Origin: Legionellaceae bacterium UBA6148
GTDB lineage: Bacteria; Pseudomonadota; Gammaproteobacteria; Legionellales; Legionellaceae
Direction of reading: 5' to 3'
Length of the DNA: 64,000 nucleotides
Assembly: GCA_002423125.1 (NCBI GenBank)
Contig: DIUW01000055.1
Span: forward strand, 38,623 to 102,622
Made by a program: the position numbers and the translations under genes. The notes beneath the pieces were generated by a model. It had not been told where the DNA came from. It was given only the letters and a program-made list of their open reading frames with translations, and did not search any database. Shown piece after piece: positions 26,584 through 35,463 of the stretch (positions are counted from its first letter, which is position 1; every line of letters begins with the position of its first letter).

Positions 26584-27892
26584 TTTCAGCTAACCATTGT
26601 GTTAATTCGGCCAGTAATTGTCGTCGTTGTATTCGGCGAGTCCGATAACGCAGGAGTGATGTCATTAGAGCAACGCTGATAAGTCCAATTAAACCGTTTT
26701 GTATTCGACTCTGATTCACAAAGAAAAAGGCTTGTTGTGGCGATGAAGGGATGACTGAGATCCTATTGAAAACCTGTTTCTTAGGCTCAACAATGAGGGC
26801 TTCAATACTCATACTATCCCCGCGCTTAGCATTAAATCCCACTACGGATTTAACCAAACGCTCCACTTGATCTATCTTTTTAGGGTCGGTTTTTTTAGGC
26901 AACACAACGCTAATGGTTAAACGTTCGATGGTGCCATTTGCGCGAGTAAATTGCTCTTTTTCACTTCCTAATTGATAGCTTTTCTCACGAGTGATGTCTT
27001 GATTGATTTTCTTTTCGTCTTTTTTGTTGGCCGTTGAATGACGTATTAGTTTTTCATGGGTAATTAAACCATCATGTTGTGGTTCAATTCGTTCTCGCTG
27101 TAACTCATCATAATTCAACGTTGCATCAATTTTTACCATGACGCTTTCATCCATAAAAATGGGATGAAGCATTTGCATGACTTTGTCGTTTAAATACTGC
27201 TCAAATTTCTGTTTAGCTGAAAAGTGAGTGCTGGAGGTATCGTCTTCGTTGCTGATTAAGCCATTGCCCTTTTGATCAACCATGACGACATTGTGAATTG
27301 GCAAATTGGGGACACTGGCCATGATGAGTTGTTGAATGCTTTTGATTTGTTGTGGTGTTAATGTTCGTTTTAAGTGTAGCGTAACGGCCACGCGTGGGAG
27401 ATTGTTTTCTTGTTGAAAGAGGTGGTTTTCAGGAATAGACAGTTGGACACGTGCGGCTTTTACTTCATCTAAACTGCTGATGGTTCGTTCTAATTCACCT
27501 TGTAATGCACGTTGGTAATTAATTTTTTGAGAAAAATCGGTCATTCCAAAATCAGACTTGTCGAATAATTCAAAACCGATGCTGTGAGTGAATTGCAAAT
27601 CACTGCTCATTAATTTAATCCGCGTTTTATCGATGAGTTGTTTATCAATTAAAATATCACGACCTTGATTGCGTACTTGATAGGCGATATTGGCTTGTTC
27701 GAGTTGAGTGATGATTTGATTGGCATCTTGATTATCTAAATGACTGAATAAAATGCCGTAACTCGGGGAAATAACCCAAAAGGCAAGCGTTGATGTTAGG
27801 CATGCAATGAATACCATTCCACCGATCAGACTGAGTTTTCGTTGGAGGGTTTGCTCCTGAAACCAGTGAAGTGAGGTTTCAAAATAGTTCAC
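26576..27892 (-). CDS. fliF: MS-ring protein FliF with a shortened C-terminus
   Basis: 438 aa against about 550 in most FliF. The first helix (about 23-43) and the YscJ-like ring-building domains (about 48-225; FSHLDNQDANQIITQLEQAN and INYQRALQGELERTISSLDE) are well kept. The second helix is at about 395-411, and only about 27 residues follow, ending QWLAEND. The usual tail is longer and carries the FliG-binding helices. The periplasmic region between is reduced. It forms the inner-membrane base ring. Confidence 0.9.
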   Translation of the reverse strand: MNYFETSLHWFQEQTLQRKLSLIGGMVFIACLTSTLAFWVISPSYGILFSHLDNQDANQIITQLEQANIAYQVRNQGRDILIDKQLIDKTRIKLMSSDLQFTHSIGFELFDKSDFGMTDFSQKINYQRALQGELERTISSLDEVKAARVQLSIPENHLFQQENNLPRVAVTLHLKRTLTPQQIKSIQQLIMASVPNLPIHNVVMVDQKGNGLISNEDDTSSTHFSAKQKFEQYLNDKVMQMLHPIFMDESVMVKIDATLNYDELQRERIEPQHDGLITHEKLIRHSTANKKDEKKINQDITREKSYQLGSEKEQFTRANGTIERLTISVVLPKKTDPKKIDQVERLVKSVVGFNAKRGDSMSIEALIVEPKKQVFNRISVIPSSPQQAFFFVNQSRIQNGLIGLISVALMTSLLRYRTRRIQRRQLLAELTQWLAEND

Positions 27893-27893
27893 G

Positions 27894-28199
27894 TTAAATT
27901 TGCTCCTTTAAAATGTCTTGATACGCACTCATTAATCGATTGCGAATTTGTTCTAAAAATTGAAAGGATAATTTTGCTTCCTCTAACGTCAACATCGTTT
28001 GATGCAGGCTGGTGGCTTGACCACTGGCTAATTGTTGTAACGCGTCATCGGCAGAGATTAATTTATCATTGGTTTCACTGACTTTATCCGTTAGCCAATG
28101 GGTGAAGTCGTTGGTCACGGGACGCGTTTCTTTTTCAATGACCGGAGTGGTTTTGCTCTGTGAATTAAATTGTAGAGGTGGCAGCATTTCAATTTTCAA
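27894..28199 (-). CDS. fliE: FliE, MS ring-rod junction protein
   Basis: 101 aa, usual size. The C-terminal half has the FliE pattern: SLHQTMLTLEEAKLSFQFLE followed by IRNRLMSAYQDILKEQI, which binds the inside of the MS ring and the rod base. It overlaps flgC by 4 bases and is separated by one base from fliF. The N-terminal 30 residues are variable. Confidence 0.9.
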   Translation of the reverse strand: MKIEMLPPLQFNSQSKTTPVIEKETRPVTNDFTHWLTDKVSETNDKLISADDALQQLASGQATSLHQTMLTLEEAKLSFQFLEQIRNRLMSAYQDILKEQI

Positions 28200-28618
28200 C
28201 GCTCTTCTCCAATACTTAATGCTTGTAGATAGAGGCTATGTGCCGTGTTCATGATTTTAACGTCCGCTTCATATCCGCGGGATGCGCGAAGTAGGGTCGT
28301 CATTTCATCGACCGTGCTTATGCCCGGATAAGTGACATAGCCTTGCTTATCGGCAGCAGGATGTCCAGGTTGGTAAACTTTATTCGGTGGTAACTTTTCA
28401 GGAACTAGCGTCGCTGATTCAATTCCGCCACCTTCGATATTCATCAAATAATCCTCAAATGGCTTAGCCGTCGCAATCACTTGCATGGCTTGAAATGCGG
28501 TCCCATCGCTATTTTTCAAACTATGTTGGTTGGCAATATTGTTGGCAACGGTATCAACACGCATTTTTTCCACATCCATGCCTTGTGATGCAATGGCATA
28601 GATTTGATCATAGCTCAT
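28196..28618 (-). CDS. flgC: Proximal rod protein FlgC
   Basis: 140 aa, normal for FlgC. The N-terminal motif IYAIASQGMDVEKMRVDTVA then NNIANQHS, the central GHPAADKQGYVTYPGISTVD and the C-terminal RGYEADVKIMNTAHSLYLQA are the family hallmarks. FlgC, with FlgB and FlgF, forms the proximal rod. It overlaps flgB and fliE by 4 bases each. Confidence 0.95.
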   Translation of the reverse strand: MSYDQIYAIASQGMDVEKMRVDTVANNIANQHSLKNSDGTAFQAMQVIATAKPFEDYLMNIEGGGIESATLVPEKLPPNKVYQPGHPAADKQGYVTYPGISTVDEMTTLLRASRGYEADVKIMNTAHSLYLQALSIGEER

Positions 28619-28938
28619 GATTGATTATTTCCTTGTACGGCGAGTTTCATAATGGCTAGCTTGTAATTAAGGCCTTTGATTAATGCCCTGTACTGTGTGG
28701 CGTTTTGCACACTGAGAGCGATTTGTTCGTCAATGGAGGAGCGTTTCTCACTCAATTCATAGCTTGGTTTTACATCCTTTGCGCTGGTCAGGTTCGCCAA
28801 CTGCTCTTCGAAATTGACGGACATTGTTTGATAGTCTTGGGTATTTGCATTGGCAATGTTGGACGCAATGGCGGTTTGTCGCATGATGGCTGCGTCCAGT
28901 GCATGACTAATTAATTCGATGGTATTCTCTTGGCTCAT
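28615..28938 (-). CDS. flgB: Proximal rod protein FlgB
   Basis: 107 aa, slightly short for FlgB. The N-terminal LISHALDAAIMRQTAIASNI followed by ANANTQDYQTMSVNFEEQL is diagnostic, and the C-terminal helix (QYRALIKGLNYKLAIMKLAV) matches. FlgB starts the rod on FliE. It is 36 bases after flgI. Confidence 0.93.
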   Translation of the reverse strand: MSQENTIELISHALDAAIMRQTAIASNIANANTQDYQTMSVNFEEQLANLTSAKDVKPSYELSEKRSSIDEQIALSVQNATQYRALIKGLNYKLAIMKLAVQGNNQS

Positions 28939-28974
28939 GATGTTTCCTGTTGTGTGTACAGAGGTACCTGAGGG

Positions 28975-30075
28975 CTATTGCACAATAAGTTCAGCATGCA
29001 ATGCTCCTGATCGTTTCAAACTTTCCAAAATGGCAATAATGTCGCGTGTAGAAGTACGTACTTGTATCAGTGATTCAATGAGATCACCGATCGTTGCGCC
29101 TTTATGTAATTTTATTGAATTCGCCTCAGGCTCACGAGCAGTGATTCGGGTATCGGGTGTAATGGCCGTTTTTACCTGTCGACTCATGTCGTTCACAAAC
29201 TGGGGTTGTGAAACGTTATATTCGGTTGAGATGGCGACTTGTAAATTACCGTGCGAAATTGTCACAGCATCAATTGTGACATCCGCTCCCGCAACCACAA
29301 CGCCTGTTCGTTCATTCACCACGACCGTTGGAATGTTATCGGGAACCACGGTTATATTTTCTAATTGACTAATAAATCGAATGAAATGTTGTTTTGTTCT
29401 TTCAGGGGGATGAATTTCAATTTCTTGTGCTCCGCGAGCAATGGCGGTGTTTTCACCAAATTTTTTATTGATAGCCGCTTCTACATGATCGGACGTTGTG
29501 AAATCAGCATGATTCAAGATGACATACAAATCGCCGTCTTTATTCTGCAGCTCATTGTAAATTGTCTTTTCAACAATCGCGCCGTCGGGGATGATTCCCG
29601 CCGTTGGATGGTTTTTTTGTATGACGTTACCAAATAAATCATATTTAAATCCACCGATAGAGAGTGGGCCTTGAGCGAGTGCATAAATTCGGTTATCAGG
29701 TCCTTTCAAGGGGGTGGCTAACAGCGTCCCTCCTAGAAGACTTTTCGCATCTCCCAGCGATGCGACATTGATGTCTAATTTGTCGCCTTGATGAGCCACT
29801 GAAGGTAAATTTGCAGTAATCACCACGGTTGCTGTATTGCGGCTATTAATGTCATTGGGATTAATATTGACGCCAAAACTGAGCAGTAAATTTGCAATGG
29901 CTTGTGTCGTGTCTTTATTTCGACGCGAGTCACCTGATCCCGCGAGGCCGATGACCAATCCATAACCCGTAATGGGGTTTTCTTGTAACCCTGATAAACG
30001 GGCAATGGATTTCAATTTCACAGCGGCTTGTCCGATTTGAGATACCAAAACCAATGTGAGTAATAAGCGCCGCAT
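28975..30075 (-). CDS. flgI: Flagellar P-ring protein FlgI
   Basis: 366 aa, full length. It has a signal peptide (about 1-17), then KSIARLSGLQENPITGYGLV and GLAGSGDSRRNKDTTQAIAN, which are strongly conserved in FlgI. FlgI assembles into the periplasmic P ring around the rod with the help of FlgA. A complete P ring means the structure crosses the cell wall. The start overlaps the flgH stop by one base. Confidence 0.95.
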   Translation of the reverse strand: MRRLLLTLVLVSQIGQAAVKLKSIARLSGLQENPITGYGLVIGLAGSGDSRRNKDTTQAIANLLLSFGVNINPNDINSRNTATVVITANLPSVAHQGDKLDINVASLGDAKSLLGGTLLATPLKGPDNRIYALAQGPLSIGGFKYDLFGNVIQKNHPTAGIIPDGAIVEKTIYNELQNKDGDLYVILNHADFTTSDHVEAAINKKFGENTAIARGAQEIEIHPPERTKQHFIRFISQLENITVVPDNIPTVVVNERTGVVVAGADVTIDAVTISHGNLQVAISTEYNVSQPQFVNDMSRQVKTAITPDTRITAREPEANSIKLHKGATIGDLIESLIQVRTSTRDIIAILESLKRSGALHAELIVQ

Positions 30076-30638
30076 CAGACTAATCCAACGATGGATAAAA
30101 ATTTATAGATGTAGTTATAACGTTGTGAATTAGAAACTGATCCATCGCCCGTATACGTAATGGTTGCGTTTGCAAGACGAGTGGATAATATGGTGTTTTG
30201 GGTTGAAATATCTTCTTGTCGAACGAGGCCTTTCAATTGAATCGTTTGTAGCTCGCCATTAATTTTAATTTGTTGATGTCCTTCAATGGCATAGCTTTCA
30301 TTGGGCAACAGCGCTTTAATACGCACCGTGATGGACGCCTTTATTTTCCCGTTGCGCTCTGTTTTTGCGGCTGTTCGTCCATCACCTTTGAGGCCAAACG
30401 ATACTTCTTGTGGACGTTTGTTATAACTGACCTCAAGTGCGGTTTTAATTTCTTTACCGGATGACAAGTCCGCACTGGTTTGGGCATTTGACGTTTCCAA
30501 TACAATGACGGTTAATAAATCACCTATTCGGTAGGCTTTTTTGTCAGCGATGAAAGGGCGGTAGCATGTTTCATCAAATAAACTCGTAGCCATTGCCGGT
30601 TGGATACATAGAGCCAGGATAATAAACATTATTTTCAT
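30075..30638 (-). CDS. flgH: L-ring protein FlgH without a lipobox
   Basis: 187 aa, shorter than the usual 220-235. The core has KKAYRIGDLLTVIVLETSNA and the C-terminal QNTILSTRLANATITYTGDG, followed by NYIYKFLSI, all FlgH-like. The N-terminus is a plain signal peptide (cleavage near AMATSLF). The usual LxGC lipobox and the Pro-rich linker after it are missing; the only nearby Cys is in FDETCYRPF. L rings are normally acylated outer-membrane lipoproteins, so anchoring must differ here. It overlaps flgA by 4 bases. Confidence 0.88.
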   Translation of the reverse strand: MKIMFIILALCIQPAMATSLFDETCYRPFIADKKAYRIGDLLTVIVLETSNAQTSADLSSGKEIKTALEVSYNKRPQEVSFGLKGDGRTAAKTERNGKIKASITVRIKALLPNESYAIEGHQQIKINGELQTIQLKGLVRQEDISTQNTILSTRLANATITYTGDGSVSNSQRYNYIYKFLSIVGLV

Positions 30639-31546
30639 GAGGTCATTTCCGCTTGCTGAGCCCCACTTGTCTTGGCTGTAAAAGTTTCTTTGGTTCGGGG
30701 GTTTTGAACCGTTACTGTTTGGCCAAGTGTACCGTCGGTTAGTGCGATGGCATCGATGACAACGGTAATCGCATGGTGATGAACAGTTACTTTAACGGAT
30801 TGTCCATGGGTGATAAGAGAGGGATCTTTGAGTTGGTTGGAGAGCAGTATGGTATTGCGTTTGATTGACGATCTGAGCCAAATCTGGTTCGGTAGCGTTG
30901 GGGCAGGAGAGCTCGTTAAACCGGCAATATTGCGTTCTTGTCGAGAAAAAGCATTCGATTGAATGGGGGTGTTGTATGATAAATCATGTTGAGCGACTAG
31001 AACATTGGCGTAAGCACTTACTTTAAACCAGATTGGGATACGTTTGTCTTTATGGATTAACCATACGCAAACGCGTTTTGAAACTGGAAAAGAAACATTG
31101 ATTTTTGTCTTGAATTCATCTAATGCAAGGTTACTATCATTAGGATGAGATAATGGTTTTATTGTCACACGACGGTAGTGAGGTTTGAGTTTATTGTTCA
31201 GGGCCATGGTTGCTTTTTCAATCAGTAAGGTTGAGGCGGTTTGAGTTAAATGATCGACTTGGATACGTGTTTTCCCTTGCCATTTTGACTCAAAAGCGCC
31301 AAGGCGCTGAGTCATCCATGTGATGATGTTGTCTTTGGTTATGGTTTCTCCTGGGGCTGGATGGCTATCCAAAGACAATTTTCCCCAATGATGCCGATCG
31401 TTTTCGATGTGCAATACATCGCTTAATTGTGTCGCTTGGCTATTAATTTTGGATTGAAAGCGCAGCGTAATGTCTGCTGCGGCATGAGTGAGGCTGCTGA
31501 TCAGTATAGTGAGTAAGAATAATGGCTTTATGATGAATGTCTTCAA
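30635..31546 (-). CDS. flgA: P-ring chaperone FlgA
   Basis: 303 aa, longer than E. coli FlgA (219). Signal peptide at about 1-23. The C-terminal half is the SAF-like domain with LSYNTPIQSNAFSRQERNIA, then SIKRNTILLSNQLKDPSLIT and GQSVKVTVHHHAITVVIDAI, typical of FlgA. The N-terminal extra region (about 30-170) is less conserved. It assists FlgI assembly in the periplasm. It leads the flgAHI-flgBC-fliE run. Confidence 0.88.
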   Translation of the reverse strand: MKTFIIKPLFLLTILISSLTHAAADITLRFQSKINSQATQLSDVLHIENDRHHWGKLSLDSHPAPGETITKDNIITWMTQRLGAFESKWQGKTRIQVDHLTQTASTLLIEKATMALNNKLKPHYRRVTIKPLSHPNDSNLALDEFKTKINVSFPVSKRVCVWLIHKDKRIPIWFKVSAYANVLVAQHDLSYNTPIQSNAFSRQERNIAGLTSSPAPTLPNQIWLRSSIKRNTILLSNQLKDPSLITHGQSVKVTVHHHAITVVIDAIALTDGTLGQTVTVQNPRTKETFTAKTSGAQQAEMTS

Positions 31547-31665
31547 AAAAAATTCCCAGCCTAAAATTAAATATTCCGCTGCGAATTAAAGCAAGAATAA
31601 TCATTTAAAGCAAGTTAATTTTTCTTAGTGATCATTATTTGTTTTGCAAATTGAAATATTTATCA

Positions 31666-31694
31666 ATAATTGACCATTACGTATTTGATGTCAA
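31666..31694 (-). promoter_or_regulatory. Candidate promoter for flgA and the downstream flagellar run
   Basis: On the minus strand an exact TTGACA at 31694-31689 is followed after 17 bases by AATTAT at 31671-31666, 120 bases before the flgA start. This is a sigma70-type pattern. I see no sigma28 or sigma54 consensus, which are the usual drivers of late and middle flagellar genes. Confidence 0.5.
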
Positions 31695-31698
31695 CTCC

Positions 31699-31749
31699 CT
31701 TCACCCCAGGCATGGGGTGAAGGTGCCCGTAGGGCGGATGAGGGGTTTT
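31699..31749. repeat. Palindromic intergenic repeat (CTTCACCCC hairpin)
   Basis: CTTCACCCC and GGGGTGAAG (31699-31722) form a perfect 9-bp stem. The following GTGCCCGTAGGGCGGATGAG resembles a dispersed palindromic repeat common in many bacteria. It lies just upstream of the candidate flgA promoter and downstream of the 126-aa gene, so it could also terminate that gene. Confidence 0.55.
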
Positions 31750-31759
31750 TGAATAGGTG

Positions 31760-32140
31760 CTATTGACGAGAATCAATCAGTTGATCTCGAATTAATTTCA
31801 GGCCGTTGACTACATTTTGAATTTCGTCTTCGTAATAACAACCTGTGTCATGTGCAAATTCAACTTGGAAAATTGCGGAAGTAAGGACTTCAGTTGCTTT
31901 ATTAGTCCATCTCAATAAAATATAATTGCTTGCAAAATAAACATTTAATCCATCAAGATTTGCTGAGCATGTTTTTCGATCTTGAGTTTGTGCAAGAGTA
32001 TCGAGTTGTAGTGATAGCGATCGGCATTGTTCTGCAAGTTTATCGTAGTCTATGCTATCGTCAATGGCGGATGAAGCGGCTAAGTTTGTCATAAAGATGG
32101 TACAAGTGATTAAAAGAGCATTTTTTAGAAATAATTTCAT
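31760..32140 (-). CDS. Small secreted protein of unknown function
   Basis: 126 aa with a signal peptide (about 1-24, cleavage near ASSA) and AAGGAGT upstream of the ATG. The mature part (about 100 aa) is helical, with Cys at about 39, 58 and 98 (EQCRSLSLQL, KTCSANLDGLN, DTGCYYEDEIQ). No known family is recognised. It lies between flgG and flgA, on the same strand and apart by 129 and 213 bases, so it may be a separate unit. A periplasmic or exported role linked to the flagellar-type machine is possible from position only. Confidence 0.6.
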   Translation of the reverse strand: MKLFLKNALLITCTIFMTNLAASSAIDDSIDYDKLAEQCRSLSLQLDTLAQTQDRKTCSANLDGLNVYFASNYILLRWTNKATEVLTSAIFQVEFAHDTGCYYEDEIQNVVNGLKLIRDQLIDSRQ

Positions 32141-32269
32141 GAATAGACTCCTTGTTAGGTTTATTTTTACTCAATATTCAAATTAAATCTTATTTAAAAA
32201 GCATCTATTAGAAATAACTTTAACCAGTATATTTCTGTCTTGGGTAGAAAGCTATAGATATTTCTTAGT

Positions 32270-33046
32270 TTAACTACGAATTTCATCGGTTATTTTTTCC
32301 AATTCATCAGCGATTTGTACCGCTTTTGCATTGAGTTGATAAATGCGTTGCGCCATCGTTAATTGCATTAATGAACTCACCATGTCCACGTTTGATCCTT
32401 CAACCTGCTTTTGCAGTAACGCGCCCATGCCGCTGCTGCCAGGATTATCAATGATTGCATCGCCGGTTTTTTCGGTCGGAGCGTAAAGTCCTGCACCTAA
32501 AGCATTCAGTGACTCTGGATCGAGAAACTTGGCCAGTTTAATGGTTCCTAGTAGTTGTGGTTCTGGTGAGTCATTGAGAATGGCCTCTACGTCACCATTT
32601 TTCTGAATATTGATTTCTACAAAGTCTTCTGGAATTTGGATATTGTCGGCGAGTCTCAGGCCGTCTTGAGTTGCTAAATATCGCTCACTATCAACGGTTA
32701 AGCTTGAGTTGCGCGTGTAATTGATATTGCCATCTGTATTGACAACTTGAAAAAATCCATTGCCATCAATAGCGACATCGTTCCAATTATTGGTTGGCTT
32801 TAACGGACCGTTACTAAAATCTTTTGATGAGTTATATACCGCTGTGCCTAAGCCAATTTGAGTATGGGTTTGATGTTGAAATAAGGGATTGGCACCATCG
32901 ATGTTTTGATAAAGCGCATCCTCAAACGTTAATTTAGTGGCTTTATAGTTATTGGTGTTCAAATTCGCTAAATCATTGGCGATTTTATCGATGTAATATT
33001 CCTCTGATTTTAAACCACTAGCAGCAATAGAAAGCGCATCGGACAT
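32270..33046 (-). CDS. flgG: Distal rod protein FlgG
   Basis: 258 aa, normal for FlgG. The N-terminal ALSIAASGLKSEEYYIDKIA and NLNTNNYKATKLTFEDALYQ, the central DVAIDGNGFFQVVNTDGNIN and the C-terminal VEGSNVDMVSSLMQLTMAQR followed by IYQLNAKAVQIADEL support FlgG over FlgF. It builds the distal rod through the P and L rings. No flgF is seen. It is the first gene of the cluster, with AAGGA before the ATG. Confidence 0.88.
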   Translation of the reverse strand: MSDALSIAASGLKSEEYYIDKIANDLANLNTNNYKATKLTFEDALYQNIDGANPLFQHQTHTQIGLGTAVYNSSKDFSNGPLKPTNNWNDVAIDGNGFFQVVNTDGNINYTRNSSLTVDSERYLATQDGLRLADNIQIPEDFVEINIQKNGDVEAILNDSPEPQLLGTIKLAKFLDPESLNALGAGLYAPTEKTGDAIIDNPGSSGMGALLQKQVEGSNVDMVSSLMQLTMAQRIYQLNAKAVQIADELEKITDEIRS

Positions 33047-33203
33047 TTTATTTCCTTATTGATTGATCATTGTATTGGATTTTAAATTAGCGATTTAGTC
33101 CTTAATTAAAACAGTAAATTATAATTTAATCAAATTTTATTTGAGGCTTGGAAGTATATATAAACTCGCATAAACTAACGTGATTTTATAAAAGGATTAA
33201 CGA

Positions 33204-34022
33204 ATGGCCAACGCAGCTGTTGTTCAGATGCTTTCTTCAACAAAACTTGAATCCAATTTAACGTCACTTCATTCCTATTTTTTAAGCGCACAGCAAGCTG
33301 GAGCGGCGCTTGTGGTGTTGCCAGAAAATTTTGCGTGCATGGGGAAATTGGAAACGGATAAATTAGCGATTGCTGAGGCATATGGTACGGGTTTGATTCA
33401 GGAAACCATTGCCCATCTAGCGAAAGAATTTAAACTTTGGGTCATTGCAGGCACAATGCCGATAAAAGGATCCGGTTCGCGAGTGAAATCGAGTTGTTTG
33501 GTTTATGATTCTCAAGGCGTTTGTGTGGCACGATATGATAAAATTCATTTGTTTGATGTTTGTGTCTCTGGAAAAGAGGTTTACCAAGAATCATTGACGA
33601 TAGAGCCTGGTGAAAAATTAGTTGTAGTTGATACTCCAATTGGACATGTGGGTCTCAGTGTATGTTATGATTTACGTTTTCCTGAATTGTATCGTCAATT
33701 GACACAACAAGGTGCTGAATTATTTGCTGTTCCATCTGCTTTTACTCTAACAACAGGCGCAGCACATTGGGAGACTTTATTGCGAGCTCGAGCAATAGAA
33801 AATCTGTGTTACGTTTTGGCAGCGAATCAGGGGGGACTCCATGATAATGGACGTTGTACATATGGCCATAGTATGATTGTTGAACCCTGGGGAAGTGTGA
33901 GTGCGCTGCAAACACAGGAAACAGGTGTAATTACTGCTGATATCGATTTACAACATTTAAGGCAATTGCGAAAGCAATTTCCCTGCAATGAACACCATGT
34001 CTTAACAACGGAGAACCGATGA
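33204..34022 (+). CDS. Nitrilase-family amidohydrolase (Nit1-like)
   Basis: 272 aa, full-length carbon-nitrogen hydrolase. The catalytic triad is visible: Glu in [10 protein letters not shown] (about 46), Lys in [10 protein letters not shown] (about 113) and Cys in [14 protein letters not shown] (about 154). Bacterial relatives adjacent to tldD act on deaminated glutathione or omega-amides, which are repair activities. It overlaps tldD by 4 bases, an arrangement seen in many gammaproteobacteria. It is divergent from flgG. Confidence 0.9.
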   Translation: MANAAVVQMLSSTKLESNLTSLHSYFLSAQQAGAALVVLPENFACMGKLETDKLAIAEAYGTGLIQETIAHLAKEFKLWVIAGTMPIKGSGSRVKSSCLVYDSQGVCVARYDKIHLFDVCVSGKEVYQESLTIEPGEKLVVVDTPIGHVGLSVCYDLRFPELYRQLTQQGAELFAVPSAFTLTTGAAHWETLLRARAIENLCYVLAANQGGLHDNGRCTYGHSMIVEPWGSVSALQTQETGVITADIDLQHLRQLRKQFPCNEHHVLTTENR

Positions 34023-35461
34023 AACATGCTTTGACACTCGCAAAAGAGCTTTTATTTGATCCGACGTCATTGGATGAGTCTGGCATTGAAAAATTAATTC
34101 GTTCGATGTTGAATAGCCATATTGATGATGCTGATCTTTATTTTCAAAGTTGCAGCTATGAATCATGGAGTCTTGAAGATTCTGAAGTAAAAAGTGGAAG
34201 CTATTCGATTGATCGTGGTGTTGGTGTGCGTGCAGTGAGTGGTGATAAAACCGGGTATGCTTACTGTGATGATATTTTATTGCCCGCCATGGAGCGTGCA
34301 GCGAGTGCCGCACGATCGATTGCTGTGTCTGGATCTGGCACGCAACATCCCGTTAAAATTGCAACGTCTGCTGTAGCGCGTTATCAAAGCATTAATCCCA
34401 TTGACGGCATGACTAAGCTTGAAAAAATCGCCTTGCTTGAATCCATTGATAAAGAGGCCCGACGTATCGATCCTCGCGTGACTCAAGTCAATGCTTCGTT
34501 GAGTGCTAGTTATGAAGTAGTCATTATTGCTGGGCTAGATGGACGTATGATGGCTGATATCAGGCCTTTGGTTAGTATTAGCGTGAGTGTTATTGTTGAA
34601 CAAAATGGTCGCAGGGAATCGGCGCGATCGGGTGGGGGTGGGCGCGTGGCCTATTCTTATTTTACTGAAAAAGAAAGAGCGATGAGTTATGTTCGAGAAG
34701 CGGTGCGTGAGGCATTGGTTAATTTAGATGCTGAAGCAGCGCCCGCAGGATTGATGCCGGTTGTCTTAGGGCCTGGTTGGCCTGGTGTATTATTGCATGA
34801 AGCTGTGGGGCATGGTTTGGAAGGTGATTTTAATCGTAAAGGATTGTCGGCTTTTTCAGGTCGAATAGGTGAGCAAGTGGCGGCGAAAGGCGTTACGGTT
34901 GTAGACAACGGGACTTTACCCGACCGGCGCGGTTCACTTTCGATTGATGATGAAGGCACGCCAACGCAATGTACAACGTTAATCGACGATGGTGTTTTGG
35001 TTAATTACATGCAAGATAAACTTAATGCAAAACTCATGGGTATGAAACCTACGGGAAATTGTCGGCGTGAATCATACGGCCACGTGCCGATGCCACGTAT
35101 GACGAATACTTATATGCTTGCTGGTCAATACGATCCAGCGGAAATTATTAAATCAGTAAAACGTGGTTTATATGCGGTGAATTTTGGAGGCGGTCAAGTT
35201 GATATTACTTCAGGTCAATTTGTATTTTCTGCGAGTGAGGCGTATTTGATCGAAGATGGTAAAATTACAAGACCGGTAAAAGGGGCAACGCTGATTGGAA
35301 ATGGCCCTGATGTAATGAAAAAAATCAGTATGGTCGGGCATGATTTGTCATTGGACCAAGGGATTGGTGTATGTGGTAAGGACGGACAATCTGTACCGGT
35401 AGGAGTGGGGCAGCCAACGCTGAAAATTGATGCGTTGACTGTGGGTGGGACTCGAGGATAA
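34019..35461 (+). CDS. tldD: Metalloprotease TldD
   Basis: 480 aa, normal for TldD. The zinc site HExxxH lies in [20 protein letters not shown] (about 258-277), and the later metal-binding Cys region is in the C-terminal half ([20 protein letters not shown]). TldD works with TldE/PmbA to degrade unfolded peptides and process modified peptides such as microcins. tldE is not in this window. It overlaps the nitrilase gene, and the next gene starts 2 bases after its stop. Confidence 0.95.
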   Translation: MKHALTLAKELLFDPTSLDESGIEKLIRSMLNSHIDDADLYFQSCSYESWSLEDSEVKSGSYSIDRGVGVRAVSGDKTGYAYCDDILLPAMERAASAARSIAVSGSGTQHPVKIATSAVARYQSINPIDGMTKLEKIALLESIDKEARRIDPRVTQVNASLSASYEVVIIAGLDGRMMADIRPLVSISVSVIVEQNGRRESARSGGGGRVAYSYFTEKERAMSYVREAVREALVNLDAEAAPAGLMPVVLGPGWPGVLLHEAVGHGLEGDFNRKGLSAFSGRIGEQVAAKGVTVVDNGTLPDRRGSLSIDDEGTPTQCTTLIDDGVLVNYMQDKLNAKLMGMKPTGNCRRESYGHVPMPRMTNTYMLAGQYDPAEIIKSVKRGLYAVNFGGGQVDITSGQFVFSASEAYLIEDGKITRPVKGATLIGNGPDVMKKISMVGHDLSLDQGIGVCGKDGQSVPVGVGQPTLKIDALTVGGTRG

Positions 35462-35463
35462 AC

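Noticed and set aside
18758..33046. Non-flagellar type III secretion system
   Set aside because: P-ring, L-ring, rod and hook genes are clearly flagellar, and no secretin, needle or translocon gene is seen. Only the reduction resembles such systems.
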